Position numbers and translations under genes: made by a program
In this document: one piece after another, positions 1 through 8,582 of the stretch
Layout: every line of letters starts with the position of its first letter
How positions within the stretch are numbered: the first letter of the stretch is position 1
The notes under the pieces: generated by a model
Databases searched by the model: none
Seen by the model: the letters and a program-made list of their open reading frames with translations, nothing else
Told to the model about the DNA's origin: nothing
NCBI GenBank assembly: GCA_027943245.1
Contig: JANDJZ010000379.1
Coordinates: 1 to 49,176 of the forward strand
Direction of reading: 5' to 3'
From: Acanthamoeba sp. SK_2022b
Taxonomy: Eukaryota > Discosea > Longamoebia > Acanthamoebidae
Length of the DNA stretch: 49,176 bases

Positions 1-12
1 CCTCGCGCCGGG

Positions 13-996
13 GTGAGCGTTGCTCCTGGCGTGAGGCTTTCGCTGCTCGACCGCTCCCGGACCCGTGCCGGACGTCCCGACGCCGAAGCGCTGGAGGGGA
101 CGATCGCCCGGGCGGGACACGCCGAGCAGCTCGGCTACGAGCGCTTCTGGGTCGCCGAGCACCACGCCGTCCCCGGCATCGCGTCCGGCACGCCGGCGGT
201 GCTGCTGGCGGCGGTCGGTGCGGCCACGTCCCGCATCCGGATCGGGTCGGGCGGCGTCATGCTTCCGCTGCACCAGCCGCTCGTGGTGGCCGAGCAGTTC
301 CTCGTCCTGGAGGCGCTGCACCCCGGACGCGTCGACCTCGGGCTCGGCCGCTCGCTCGGCTTCACCCCGCCGGTGCGCCGCGCGCTGCGGCGCGAGATGG
401 ACGCCGTCGACGAGTTCGAGGACGACCTGGTCGAGCTGCGCTCCTACCTCGACGGCACTGGCGGCGTCACTGCCCGTCCCGCTACCGGGCCCGTGCCGAT
501 GCACCTGCTGGCGACCGGGCGCGGTGTCGACATCGCCGCCCGGCTCGGGCTCCCGGTCGTCCTCGGCGGGCCGGTGCTCGACTCCGACGAGCTGCCGGAC
601 GTCCTGGCGCGCTACCGCCGGACGTTCCAGCCGCACGAGGGCAGCGAGCCGTCGGTGACGATCTCGCTCGACGTCACGGTCGCCGACGACGACGCGACCG
701 CACGCGACCTCGCGCTGCCCGAGGCGTACGCGATGGCGATGTCACGTCAGACGGGGGAGTTCGCCCCGCTGGAGTCGGTCGCGGACATCCGCGCGCGTGA
801 GTGGCCGGGCATCGTCCGCCGCCGTGTCGAGGAGTCGCTCGACCGCGCCGTCGCGGGCAGCCCCACGACCGTCCGCAAGCGGCTCGAGCAGCTGGCGGAG
901 CGCACCGGCGCCGACGAGCTCCTGGCGAGCACGTCCACCTACGACAGGGACGCGTTGTTCGCGTCCGACGCGATGCTGCGGGACCTGCTGGTCTGA
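13..996 (+). CDS. LLM flavin-dependent oxidoreductase (mirror copy)
   Basis: Left-arm copy of the gene at 6810-7793, identical in protein sequence. It begins at a GTG 12 bases from the window edge. It should not be counted as a second gene if the inverted repeat is an artefact. See the right-arm entry for the function. Confidence 0.6.
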   Translation: MSVAPGVRLSLLDRSRTRAGRPDAEALEGTIARAGHAEQLGYERFWVAEHHAVPGIASGTPAVLLAAVGAATSRIRIGSGGVMLPLHQPLVVAEQFLVLEALHPGRVDLGLGRSLGFTPPVRRALRREMDAVDEFEDDLVELRSYLDGTGGVTARPATGPVPMHLLATGRGVDIAARLGLPVVLGGPVLDSDELPDVLARYRRTFQPHEGSEPSVTISLDVTVADDDATARDLALPEAYAMAMSRQTGEFAPLESVADIRAREWPGIVRRRVEESLDRAVAGSPTTVRKRLEQLAERTGADELLASTSTYDRDALFASDAMLRDLLV

Positions 997-1002
997 GGGC
1001 TG

Positions 1003-2028
1003 CTACGGCAGGTCGGCGAGGTAGTCGCGGTAGGTGTCCAGGACGCGTGGGGCGAGCAGGGCGCGCGGCCACACCACGCCGGTGACCAGTCCGACGGCGC
1101 CGGAGTCCTCGACGATCGGACGGGCCATCGAGTGCGCCGCGTCGAACCGACGCACGTCCACCGTGTCGCCCAGTAGCCGCCGGTAGGTGGACGCGGTCTC
1201 GTCGACGTCGACGTTGCGGTCGTGCTCGCCGAGCATGAGCAGCACCGGCACCCGGCGGTGAGCCATCCGGGTCAGATCGCCCGTGGCGTCGGCGGTGTGG
1301 TTGCGTGAGACGAAGCCCCAACGAGCACGGTCCATGGGCTCGGGGTCGGTCGTGCGCTGACGATAGGTCTCGTAGTCGGCCTGCTGTTCCAGCAGCACCC
1401 GGGTCTGGTCGCTGATCGAGATCGCCCGCTGACGCGCCTCGTCGTCCGCGCCCTCGTGATCGAGCTCGGCCAGCAAGTTGAAGCGTCCCTGTCGCAGCCA
1501 GCTGATCGCCGGGCTCACGGCGACGACGGCGTCGACGTCGGTCCGTGCGGCGGCCTCCTTGGGCAGCACCCAGCCGGCCTGGCTGGCGCCCCACAGGACG
1601 ATCCGGTCGGTCGGGACCGACGCGTCCCGCTGTGCCCAGTCGATGACGTCGGAGACCTCGTCGGCTCGGTCGTTCATGGACTGGTCCAGCCAGTCACCCG
1701 TGGACGCACCGACGCCCGGCTTGCTCCACGACAGCGTCGCGAAGCCCGCGTCGGCGGCAGCCTCGAACCACGGTCGGTACAACCCGTCGTGCGTGGCCTC
1801 GACGGGTCCGTCGCCGTGGACCAGCAGCACGAGTCCGCGGGGAGCGCCGTCCTCCGGGACGCTCAGGACTCCGTCGAGGCGTCCCTGGCTGGTCGGGATG
1901 GATACCCGGCGCTCGTCCGTGCGGTAGTCGTTGCCGACCAGGATCACGACGATGCCGGCGACCAGGAGCAGGGCGACGAGGCCGAGGGCGGCGGTCCGAC
2001 GGCGGCATCGACCGTTCACTGCGAACAC
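1003..2028 (-). CDS. Alpha/beta hydrolase (mirror copy)
   Basis: Left-arm copy of 5778-6803 with the same 341-residue translation. The divergent arrangement with the GNAT gene is preserved in mirror image. It is probably not an independent locus; see the right-arm entry. Confidence 0.6.
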   Translation of the reverse strand: MFAVNGRCRRRTAALGLVALLLVAGIVVILVGNDYRTDERRVSIPTSQGRLDGVLSVPEDGAPRGLVLLVHGDGPVEATHDGLYRPWFEAAADAGFATLSWSKPGVGASTGDWLDQSMNDRADEVSDVIDWAQRDASVPTDRIVLWGASQAGWVLPKEAAARTDVDAVVAVSPAISWLRQGRFNLLAELDHEGADDEARQRAISISDQTRVLLEQQADYETYRQRTTDPEPMDRARWGFVSRNHTADATGDLTRMAHRRVPVLLMLGEHDRNVDVDETASTYRRLLGDTVDVRRFDAAHSMARPIVEDSGAVGLVTGVVWPRALLAPRVLDTYRDYLADLP

Positions 2029-2057
2029 GGTCGTACCCTACATGATAGTTTCACGTC

Positions 2058-2648
2058 GTGATCATGACGACGGTCGAACCCGGTTTCGCCGAGAGCGAGC
2101 GTGCCGTGCTGGGCGGCCTGTACTGGACGGCGTTCGCGTCGAAGCTGAGGGTGGCGTTCCGCTCTGCTGCGGCCGGCCGCCGCGCCGTGACGGACGTACT
2201 GCGTCCCGACCGCGTGCTGGTCGCCCGTGTCGACGGGCGTCCGGTGGGTGTCTGCGGCTATCACGAGGACGGCCGTGGCGCTCTCGACCTGACCTGGCGC
2301 GGCCTGCGCGCCCACCTCTCGCGGACGTCGTCCGCGTGGGCACTTGCGACGTTGGCACCGCTCGACCCGCGTCCCCAGACGGACGTGCTCGTGCTGGACG
2401 GCATCTGCGTCGACGAGCGGTGGCGGGGCCGAGGCGTCGGCTCGGCGCTGCTGCACGCGTCCTTCGAGCACGCGGCACGGACGGGTGCTCCGGCCGTGCA
2501 GCTCTCGGTCGTCGGCACGAATCCTCGCGCTGCTGCGCTGTACCGACGGCTGGGCTTCGTGCCGGTCGATCACGGACAGCTCGGCGTGCTGCGGCACCTG
2601 TACGGGTTCGACGACTACACGACGATGCAGCGGGCGGTGGCTGCGTGA
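2058..2648 (+). CDS. GNAT acetyltransferase (mirror copy)
   Basis: Left-arm copy of 5158-5748, identical 196-residue translation. Its stop overlaps the GTG start of the PaaX-type gene in the same GTGA arrangement as on the right arm. Confidence 0.6.
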   Translation: MIMTTVEPGFAESERAVLGGLYWTAFASKLRVAFRSAAAGRRAVTDVLRPDRVLVARVDGRPVGVCGYHEDGRGALDLTWRGLRAHLSRTSSAWALATLAPLDPRPQTDVLVLDGICVDERWRGRGVGSALLHASFEHAARTGAPAVQLSVVGTNPRAAALYRRLGFVPVDHGQLGVLRHLYGFDDYTTMQRAVAA

Positions 2649-3451
2649 ACGCCCCCGCGTCCGTTACGCCGCGCACCGTCATCGAGGCGTTCCTCCCGGC
2701 GCGGGATCCGGTCGACCTCGCCCTCGTCTACGACACCGCGAACGCTGCCGGCGTCGACGACCAGCCAGTGCGGCTCGCGATCCGGCGCATGATCGCCGCG
2801 GGCGAGGTCGCCCAGTCGGGGCGCGGACGCAGGGGGACGCTGACTCTGACCGAGAGCGGTCGGGCGCGGCTGGAGCGGGACCGGCTGGCCATCCGTCTCG
2901 CCCTGGCCCAGGACGAGGGACTCGTCACCTGGGACGGTCGCTGGCGCCTGGTCGCGGTGAGCGCGCCGGAGTCCGAGAGGGCGACGCGCGACGCGATCCG
3001 TCGCCGGCTCGTCGACGCCGGTGCCGCGGCGATCGGGACCAGCCTGTACCTGAGCCCGCATGACCTCGCCGACCTCGTGGACCAGTCCCACCGCGTCCAC
3101 CTCGTGCGCGCGGCTGCCACCGAGGTGGACGTCCGGGGAGTGACGGACTCGAAGGACGTCACGGAGCTGCTGTGGCCCGCCGAGCCGATCGTCGCCGGCT
3201 ACGCGGAGCTGCAGCGGACGCTGTCGGCGCTTCGGTCGCGACCGGAGGCAAGTGCCGAGCAGGTCCTGGCCAAGCAGCTCCGTCTGGCCGAGGCGCTCGA
3301 GCGGTCGATGCGACCGGACCCGCTGATCCCGCTGGAGCTGCGTCCGGAGGCCTGGGCCCCGACCCTCCTGCGTCAGCAGTGGCTCGCGGAGTGGACGCGG
3401 CTCAGCGGTCTGCTGCCCGACGAGGTGCTGTACCGCGGCTGGCTGGACTGA
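2645..3451 (+). CDS. PaaX-family regulator (mirror copy)
   Basis: Left-arm copy of 4355-5161. It differs by two residues that follow the only substitutions seen in this part of the arms: Ala here against Ser in the segment LALxQDEG, and Asp here against Asn in SPHxLADL. Which arm holds the true base cannot be decided from the sequence alone. Confidence 0.6.
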   Translation: MNAPASVTPRTVIEAFLPARDPVDLALVYDTANAAGVDDQPVRLAIRRMIAAGEVAQSGRGRRGTLTLTESGRARLERDRLAIRLALAQDEGLVTWDGRWRLVAVSAPESERATRDAIRRRLVDAGAAAIGTSLYLSPHDLADLVDQSHRVHLVRAAATEVDVRGVTDSKDVTELLWPAEPIVAGYAELQRTLSALRSRPEASAEQVLAKQLRLAEALERSMRPDPLIPLELRPEAWAPTLLRQQWLAEWTRLSGLLPDEVLYRGWLD

Positions 3452-3452
3452 C

Positions 3453-4034
3453 TCACCCCACCCGAACCGCCACCCGCTTCAGGTGCGTCCAGCCTCGCCA
3501 GCCGCGCTCCTCGATCAGCCGCATGAGCGCGGACGCGCACGGCACGGAGTCGATGAAGACGCGGTCGAGCAGCTCGACGAGCTCGGGGGCGAGCGGGAAG
3601 TCGTCCTCGCCGTCGGCGTCCGGAGACGCCTCGAAGATCGCCACGAGCTTGTCGGCGACGGCGGGGAGGCGCGGGTCGTCGGGCGTCCAGTCGACGATGT
3701 CCCACAGGTCGCGGTACATCTCGATCACCGCGGGGTCGTCGAGCTGGGCCTGCTTGATCTCCATGAGCATGCCCATGTGCTCGGGCAGCTGGGCGGCGAC
3801 GAGGATCCAGGCGTCCCGCTCGGCGTCGACCATCCGGTCGTGCAGGCCGAGGCTGCGCAGCCGGTCCAGGTAGGCGACGGCCTCCGCAGGCAGCGCGAGG
3901 CTGTCGCCGGCGGCGAGCCGGGCGATGCGCCGGCGGTGCTCCTGCTTCTGGGCGATCTCGCGCCGCAGGCGGCGGTCGATGTCGTCGACCGCCGCCGCGA
4001 ACGTCGCCTCGTCCGCCGCGAGCAGCTCGCGCAC
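3453..4034 (-). pseudogene. MerR-type regulator, 5' part lost at the fold
   Basis: The frame encodes 193 residues starting VRELLAADE and continuing through a long helical segment (IDRRLRREIAQKQEHRRRI), the usual dimerisation helix that follows the HTH of MerR proteins. A C-terminal domain with MEIKQAQLDDP and DLWDIVDWTPDD follows. No DNA-binding HTH is present: the frame opens exactly where the left arm meets the fold, at a GTG that is probably an internal valine. This copy has an intact frame and is the better version of the C-terminal half. The real gene should continue upstream in sequence not in this window. The MerR assignment rests on the helix pattern only. Confidence 0.6.
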
Positions 4035-4045
4035 ATGGGCGTAAC

Positions 4046-4353
4046 ATGGAGATCAAGCAGGCCCAGCTCGACGACCCCGCGGTGATCGAGATGTACCACG
4101 ACCTGTGGGATCCCAAATCGACTGGACGCCCGACGACCTCCCCGCCGTCGCCGACAAGCTCGTGGCGATCTTCAGGGGCGTCTCGGACGCCGACGGCGAG
4201 GACGACTTCCGCTCGCCCCAGGCTCGATCAGGCTGCTCGACCGCTGTCTTCATCGACTCCGTGCCGTGCGCGTCCGCGCTCATGCGGCTGATCGAGGAGC
4301 GCGGCTGGCGAGGCTGGACGCACCTGAAGCGGGTGGCGGTTCGGGTGGGGTGA
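4046..4353 (+). pseudogene. Damaged second copy of MerR C-terminal half
   Basis: This repeats residues 91-193 of the frame at 3453-4034 on the opposite strand. It carries about ten small changes: a 6-base loss near 4139, rearranged bases near 4112-4122, a one-base shift near 4172 and several indels in 4207-4245. The frame therefore breaks and is restored only for the last 30 or so codons, ending in the same Val-Arg-Val-Gly. The damage is confined to the bases nearest the turn; past 4260 the copy is nearly perfect. That pattern suits sequencing error at a fold-back better than decay of a pseudogene. Confidence 0.75.
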
Positions 4354-4354
4354 G

Positions 4355-5161
4355 TCAGTCCAGCCAGCCGCGGTACAGCACCTCGTCGGGCAGCAGACCG
4401 CTGAGCCGCGTCCACTCCGCGAGCCACTGCTGACGCAGGAGGGTCGGGGCCCAGGCCTCCGGACGCAGCTCCAGCGGGATCAGCGGGTCCGGTCGCATCG
4501 ACCGCTCGAGCGCCTCGGCCAGACGGAGCTGCTTGGCCAGGACCTGCTCGGCACTTGCCTCCGGTCGCGACCGAAGCGCCGACAGCGTCCGCTGCAGCTC
4601 CGCGTAGCCGGCGACGATCGGCTCGGCGGGCCACAGCAGCTCCGTGACGTCCTTCGAGTCCGTCACTCCCCGGACGTCCACCTCGGTGGCAGCCGCGCGC
4701 ACGAGGTGGACGCGGTGGGACTGGTCCACGAGGTCGGCGAGGTTATGCGGGCTCAGGTACAGGCTGGTCCCGATCGCCGCGGCACCGGCGTCGACGAGCC
4801 GGCGACGGATCGCGTCGCGCGTCGCCCTCTCGGACTCCGGCGCGCTCACCGCGACCAGGCGCCAGCGACCGTCCCAGGTGACGAGTCCCTCGTCCTGGGA
4901 CAGGGCGAGACGGATGGCCAGCCGGTCCCGCTCCAGCCGCGCCCGACCGCTCTCGGTCAGAGTCAGCGTCCCCCTGCGTCCGCGCCCCGACTGGGCGACC
5001 TCGCCCGCGGCGATCATGCGCCGGATCGCGAGCCGCACTGGCTGGTCGTCGACGCCGGCAGCGTTCGCGGTGTCGTAGACGAGGGCGAGGTCGACCGGAT
5101 CCCGCGCCGGGAGGAACGCCTCGATGACGGTGCGCGGCGTAACGGACGCGGGGGCGTTCAC
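4355..5161 (-). CDS. PaaX-family transcriptional regulator
   Basis: 268 residues. The N-terminal winged-helix (TVIEAFLPARD, then VRLAIRRMIAAGEVAQSGRGRRGTL) is followed by a segment rich in Arg and Leu and a central portion (GLVTWDGRWRLVAV) typical of PaaX repressors. The C-terminus ends LRQQWLAEWTRLSGLLP. PaaX proteins repress phenylacetate or related catabolic genes, but none is adjacent, so the effector is unknown. The GTG start overlaps the stop of the upstream GNAT gene (GTGA), so the two are translationally coupled. This arm is joined to the chromosome and is the authentic location. Confidence 0.8.
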   Translation of the reverse strand: MNAPASVTPRTVIEAFLPARDPVDLALVYDTANAAGVDDQPVRLAIRRMIAAGEVAQSGRGRRGTLTLTESGRARLERDRLAIRLALSQDEGLVTWDGRWRLVAVSAPESERATRDAIRRRLVDAGAAAIGTSLYLSPHNLADLVDQSHRVHLVRAAATEVDVRGVTDSKDVTELLWPAEPIVAGYAELQRTLSALRSRPEASAEQVLAKQLRLAEALERSMRPDPLIPLELRPEAWAPTLLRQQWLAEWTRLSGLLPDEVLYRGWLD

Positions 5162-5748
5162 GCAGCCACCGCCCGCTGCATCGTCGTGTAGTCGTCGAAC
5201 CCGTACAGGTGCCGCAGCACGCCGAGCTGTCCGTGATCGACCGGCACGAAGCCCAGCCGTCGGTACAGCGCAGCAGCGCGAGGATTCGTGCCGACGACCG
5301 AGAGCTGCACGGCCGGAGCACCCGTCCGTGCCGCGTGCTCGAAGGACGCGTGCAGCAGCGCCGAGCCGACGCCTCGGCCCCGCCACCGCTCGTCGACGCA
5401 GATGCCGTCCAGCACGAGCACGTCCGTCTGGGGACGCGGGTCGAGCGGTGCCAACGTCGCAAGTGCCCACGCGGACGACGTCCGCGAGAGGTGGGCGCGC
5501 AGGCCGCGCCAGGTCAGGTCGAGAGCGCCACGGCCGTCCTCGTGATAGCCGCAGACACCCACCGGACGCCCGTCGACACGGGCGACCAGCACGCGGTCGG
5601 GACGCAGTACGTCCGTCACGGCGCGGCGGCCGGCCGCAGCAGAGCGGAACGCCACCCTCAGCTTCGACGCGAACGCCGTCCAGTACAGGCCGCCCAGCAC
5701 GGCACGCTCGCTCTCGGCGAAACCGGGTTCGACCGTCGTCATGATCAC
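5158..5748 (-). CDS. GNAT family N-acetyltransferase
   Basis: 196 residues. The acetyl-CoA binding pattern is clear: VLDGICVDERWRGRGVGSALL (motif A, about residues 112-131), then NPRAAALYRRLGFVPVDHG, the usual C-terminal GNAT signature. The substrate is not predictable. The GTG start is supported by a TAGTTT box at 5755-5760, six bases upstream on the minus strand, giving a leaderless transcript. An in-frame ATG two codons later is the alternative. The gene is first in a two-gene unit with the PaaX-type regulator. Confidence 0.85.
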   Translation of the reverse strand: MIMTTVEPGFAESERAVLGGLYWTAFASKLRVAFRSAAAGRRAVTDVLRPDRVLVARVDGRPVGVCGYHEDGRGALDLTWRGLRAHLSRTSSAWALATLAPLDPRPQTDVLVLDGICVDERWRGRGVGSALLHASFEHAARTGAPAVQLSVVGTNPRAAALYRRLGFVPVDHGQLGVLRHLYGFDDYTTMQRAVAA

Positions 5749-5777
5749 GACGTGAAACTATCATGTAGGGTACGACC
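5749..5777. promoter_or_regulatory. Compact divergent leaderless promoters
   Basis: Only 29 bases separate the GTG codons of the GNAT (minus) and hydrolase (plus) genes. TAGGGT at 5766-5771 lies six bases before the hydrolase GTG. TAGTTT read on the minus strand at 5760-5755 lies six bases before the GNAT GTG. Both match TANNNT at leaderless spacing, so the two -10 boxes are back to back with no 5' leader on either side. Confidence 0.6.
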
Positions 5778-6803
5778 GTGTTCGCAGTGAACGGTCGATG
5801 CCGCCGTCGGACCGCCGCCCTCGGCCTCGTCGCCCTGCTCCTGGTCGCCGGCATCGTCGTGATCCTGGTCGGCAACGACTACCGCACGGACGAGCGCCGG
5901 GTATCCATCCCGACCAGCCAGGGACGCCTCGACGGAGTCCTGAGCGTCCCGGAGGACGGCGCTCCCCGCGGACTCGTGCTGCTGGTCCACGGCGACGGAC
6001 CCGTCGAGGCCACGCACGACGGGTTGTACCGACCGTGGTTCGAGGCTGCCGCCGACGCGGGCTTCGCGACGCTGTCGTGGAGCAAGCCGGGCGTCGGTGC
6101 GTCCACGGGTGACTGGCTGGACCAGTCCATGAACGACCGAGCCGACGAGGTCTCCGACGTCATCGACTGGGCACAGCGGGACGCGTCGGTCCCGACCGAC
6201 CGGATCGTCCTGTGGGGCGCCAGCCAGGCCGGCTGGGTGCTGCCCAAGGAGGCCGCCGCACGGACCGACGTCGACGCCGTCGTCGCCGTGAGCCCGGCGA
6301 TCAGCTGGCTGCGACAGGGACGCTTCAACTTGCTGGCCGAGCTCGATCACGAGGGCGCGGACGACGAGGCGCGTCAGCGGGCGATCTCGATCAGCGACCA
6401 GACCCGGGTGCTGCTGGAACAGCAGGCCGACTACGAGACCTATCGTCAGCGCACGACCGACCCCGAGCCCATGGACCGTGCTCGTTGGGGCTTCGTCTCA
6501 CGCAACCACACCGCCGACGCCACGGGCGATCTGACCCGGATGGCTCACCGCCGGGTGCCGGTGCTGCTCATGCTCGGCGAGCACGACCGCAACGTCGACG
6601 TCGACGAGACCGCGTCCACCTACCGGCGGCTACTGGGCGACACGGTGGACGTGCGTCGGTTCGACGCGGCGCACTCGATGGCCCGTCCGATCGTCGAGGA
6701 CTCCGGCGCCGTCGGACTGGTCACCGGCGTGGTGTGGCCGCGCGCCCTGCTCGCCCCACGCGTCCTGGACACCTACCGCGACTACCTCGCCGACCTGCCG
6801 TAG
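5778..6803 (+). CDS. Membrane-anchored alpha/beta hydrolase
   Basis: 341 residues. An N-terminal hydrophobic segment (about 12-32, LGLVALLLVAGIVVILVG) suggests a signal anchor with the catalytic domain outside. The fold is alpha/beta hydrolase: oxyanion region LLVHGDGP, nucleophile elbow GASQAG near residue 148, LMLGEHD with a probable acidic residue, and a late AAHSMA histidine. Resembles dienelactone hydrolase/acyl-peptidase-like esterases; the substrate is unknown. Start GTG fits the leaderless box TAGGGT at 5766. Confidence 0.8.
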   Translation: MFAVNGRCRRRTAALGLVALLLVAGIVVILVGNDYRTDERRVSIPTSQGRLDGVLSVPEDGAPRGLVLLVHGDGPVEATHDGLYRPWFEAAADAGFATLSWSKPGVGASTGDWLDQSMNDRADEVSDVIDWAQRDASVPTDRIVLWGASQAGWVLPKEAAARTDVDAVVAVSPAISWLRQGRFNLLAELDHEGADDEARQRAISISDQTRVLLEQQADYETYRQRTTDPEPMDRARWGFVSRNHTADATGDLTRMAHRRVPVLLMLGEHDRNVDVDETASTYRRLLGDTVDVRRFDAAHSMARPIVEDSGAVGLVTGVVWPRALLAPRVLDTYRDYLADLP

Positions 6804-6809
6804 CAGCCC

Positions 6810-7793
6810 TCAGACCAGCAGGTCCCGCAGCATCGCGTCGGACGCGAACAACGCGTCCCTGTCGTAGGTGGACGTGCTCGCCAGGAGCTCGTCGGCGCCG
6901 GTGCGCTCCGCCAGCTGCTCGAGCCGCTTGCGGACGGTCGTGGGGCTGCCCGCGACGGCGCGGTCGAGCGACTCCTCGACACGGCGGCGGACGATGCCCG
7001 GCCACTCACGCGCGCGGATGTCCGCGACCGACTCCAGCGGGGCGAACTCCCCCGTCTGACGTGACATCGCCATCGCGTACGCCTCGGGCAGCGCGAGGTC
7101 GCGTGCGGTCGCGTCGTCGTCGGCGACCGTGACGTCGAGCGAGATCGTCACCGACGGCTCGCTGCCCTCGTGCGGCTGGAACGTCCGGCGGTAGCGCGCC
7201 AGGACGTCCGGCAGCTCGTCGGAGTCGAGCACCGGCCCGCCGAGGACGACCGGGAGCCCGAGCCGGGCGGCGATGTCGACACCGCGCCCGGTCGCCAGCA
7301 GGTGCATCGGCACGGGCCCGGTAGCGGGACGGGCAGTGACGCCGCCAGTGCCGTCGAGGTAGGAGCGCAGCTCGACCAGGTCGTCCTCGAACTCGTCGAC
7401 GGCGTCCATCTCGCGCCGCAGCGCGCGGCGCACCGGCGGGGTGAAGCCGAGCGAGCGGCCGAGCCCGAGGTCGACGCGTCCGGGGTGCAGCGCCTCCAGG
7501 ACGAGGAACTGCTCGGCCACCACGAGCGGCTGGTGCAGCGGAAGCATGACGCCGCCCGACCCGATCCGGATGCGGGACGTGGCCGCACCGACCGCCGCCA
7601 GCAGCACCGCCGGCGTGCCGGACGCGATGCCGGGGACGGCGTGGTGCTCGGCGACCCAGAAGCGCTCGTAGCCGAGCTGCTCGGCGTGTCCCGCCCGGGC
7701 GATCGTCCCCTCCAGCGCTTCGGCGTCGGGACGTCCGGCACGGGTCCGGGAGCGGTCGAGCAGCGAAAGCCTCACGCCAGGAGCAACGCTCAC
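6810..7793 (-). CDS. LLM class flavin-dependent oxidoreductase (MsnO8-like)
   Basis: 327 residues of luciferase-like (TIM barrel) type. Diagnostic stretches are LSLLDRSRTRAG at the start, GYERFWVAEHHAVPG, IRIGSGGVMLPLHQPL and PGRVDLGLGRSLGF, which match the MsnO8 subgroup of LLM oxidoreductases. These use reduced FMN or F420 on varied substrates. The gene is third in a minus-strand run after SnoaL-like and DUF1330 genes, with a 20-base gap. The inverted repeat ends 12 bases beyond its GTG start. An in-frame extension to 8267 is open but unlikely, since it crosses two other genes. Confidence 0.85.
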   Translation of the reverse strand: MSVAPGVRLSLLDRSRTRAGRPDAEALEGTIARAGHAEQLGYERFWVAEHHAVPGIASGTPAVLLAAVGAATSRIRIGSGGVMLPLHQPLVVAEQFLVLEALHPGRVDLGLGRSLGFTPPVRRALRREMDAVDEFEDDLVELRSYLDGTGGVTARPATGPVPMHLLATGRGVDIAARLGLPVVLGGPVLDSDELPDVLARYRRTFQPHEGSEPSVTISLDVTVADDDATARDLALPEAYAMAMSRQTGEFAPLESVADIRAREWPGIVRRRVEESLDRAVAGSPTTVRKRLEQLAERTGADELLASTSTYDRDALFASDAMLRDLLV

Positions 7794-7813
7794 CCCGGCG
7801 CGAGGCTTCCCGC

Positions 7814-8161
7814 TCACGCGGCACCGAAGACCTTCGCCACCGTCTCCGCCGCGCGGTACCCGTCCTCGACGCCCTCCAGCAGGACGACGTTCGACTGCGC
7901 GTGGTCGGTGCGCAGCGGGAGGATCGCCTGGTAGGCCGGGGACGCATACCAGTCCCGGGCCGCCTGCACCGACGGGAAGCCGATGACGATCACGTCGCCG
8001 ACCGGCGGTCCCTCCAGCACCTCGGCCGTCGTGCCGTGCACGAGGAACTCGCCACCGAACGGCTCCATCGTCGCCTCGATCTCCTCCAGGTAGCGGCGGA
8101 TGTCCGGGCCCAGCCGCACCCCGCGCAGGTGCCCGATCGCGTACCCGCGGCGCCCGCTCAC
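7814..8161 (-). CDS. DUF1330 domain protein
   Basis: 115 residues from a GTG that overlaps the preceding stop (GTGA), so translation is coupled. The body, with IRRYLEEIEATMEPFGGEFLVHG, then GDVIVIGFPSVQAARDWYASPAYQ and a final LRTDHAQSNVVLLEGV, is the standard DUF1330 (dimeric ferredoxin-like) pattern. The function of DUF1330 is not established. Grouping with an LLM oxidoreductase and a SnoaL-like protein suggests a small catabolic or detoxification unit, controlled by the divergent XRE regulator; that is inference. Confidence 0.88.
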   Translation of the reverse strand: MSGRRGYAIGHLRGVRLGPDIRRYLEEIEATMEPFGGEFLVHGTTAEVLEGPPVGDVIVIGFPSVQAARDWYASPAYQAILPLRTDHAQSNVVLLEGVEDGYRAAETVAKVFGAA

Positions 8162-8508
8162 GCCGGCACCCGGTCGAGGAAGCCGCGGACGTCCTGGATG
8201 CGTCCGTCGTCGTCCAGCACCAGCACGTCGAAGCCGACGACGACCGGCTCCTGCCCGGCCGGCCCAAGCCCCCACGTGAAGCGCACCTGCTGGTGGTGCG
8301 CGTCCGCCTCGGACGCGCGGGTGAACACGAAGCCCGGGAACTGGGCGTGGACGGCGTCGATCAGCGCGCTCATCGCCTCGCGTCCCTCGACGGCGGCCAT
8401 CGGGTCGACGTAGACCACGTCGGACGCCCAGTGCTCGGCCAGCAGCCGGTCGCGCTCGGGTCCGGTCGCGTTCCAGGTCGCCAGGTACTGCTCGGTCACG
8501 TCACTCAT
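8158..8508 (-). CDS. SnoaL-like / NTF2-fold protein
   Basis: 116 residues from ATG at 8508, preceded by a clear AGGAG five to ten bases upstream. The sequence shows the NTF2-like cone fold pattern: YLATWNATGPERDRLLAEHWASDVVYVDP, then GREAMSALIDAVHAQFPGF and a strand run ending VLDDDGRIQDVRGFLD. Proteins of this type are enzymes or small-molecule binders and cannot be assigned by fold alone. It is the first gene of the operon and divergent from the XRE gene. Confidence 0.85.
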   Translation of the reverse strand: MSDVTEQYLATWNATGPERDRLLAEHWASDVVYVDPMAAVEGREAMSALIDAVHAQFPGFVFTRASEADAHHQQVRFTWGLGPAGQEPVVVGFDVLVLDDDGRIQDVRGFLDRVPA

Positions 8509-8582
8509 GGGAGGTCTCCTTCCGTCGTCGGCCCGGCGGTCGGACCGACACCAGGAGACTCGCTCCGGCAGCGGCGCCCGGT

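Larger units (their letters stand above)
1..7805. repeat. 7.8-kb fold-back inverted repeat
   Basis: Base x on the left is complementary to base 7806-x on the right. For example, gene ends at 996, 2028, 2648 and 3451 mirror 6810, 5778, 5158 and 4355. The match reaches the first base of the window and stops on the right at 7805, inside the gap between two ordinary genes. The arms are about 1-3777 and 4031-7805, with an unpaired loop of about 250 bases (3778-4030). From 4355 outward I see only two substitutions (2909 against 4897, 3062 against 4744). Between about 4035 and 4260 the right copy carries many small indels and substitutions. The right arm is continuous with the chromosome; the left arm leads nowhere. 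Best reading: inverted chimera at a contig end. Confidence 0.97.

Noticed and set aside
1..4034. A second, independent set of LLM oxidoreductase, hydrolase, GNAT and PaaX genes
   Set aside because: It is a base-for-base mirror of the right arm ending at the sequence edge; treating it as a gene duplication would need evidence that the palindrome is real.
1..7805. Hairpin telomere of a linear replicon
   Set aside because: The turn falls inside a regulator gene, leaves a 250-base unpaired loop and has a cluster of errors; a hairpin end should be perfectly paired and lie outside genes.
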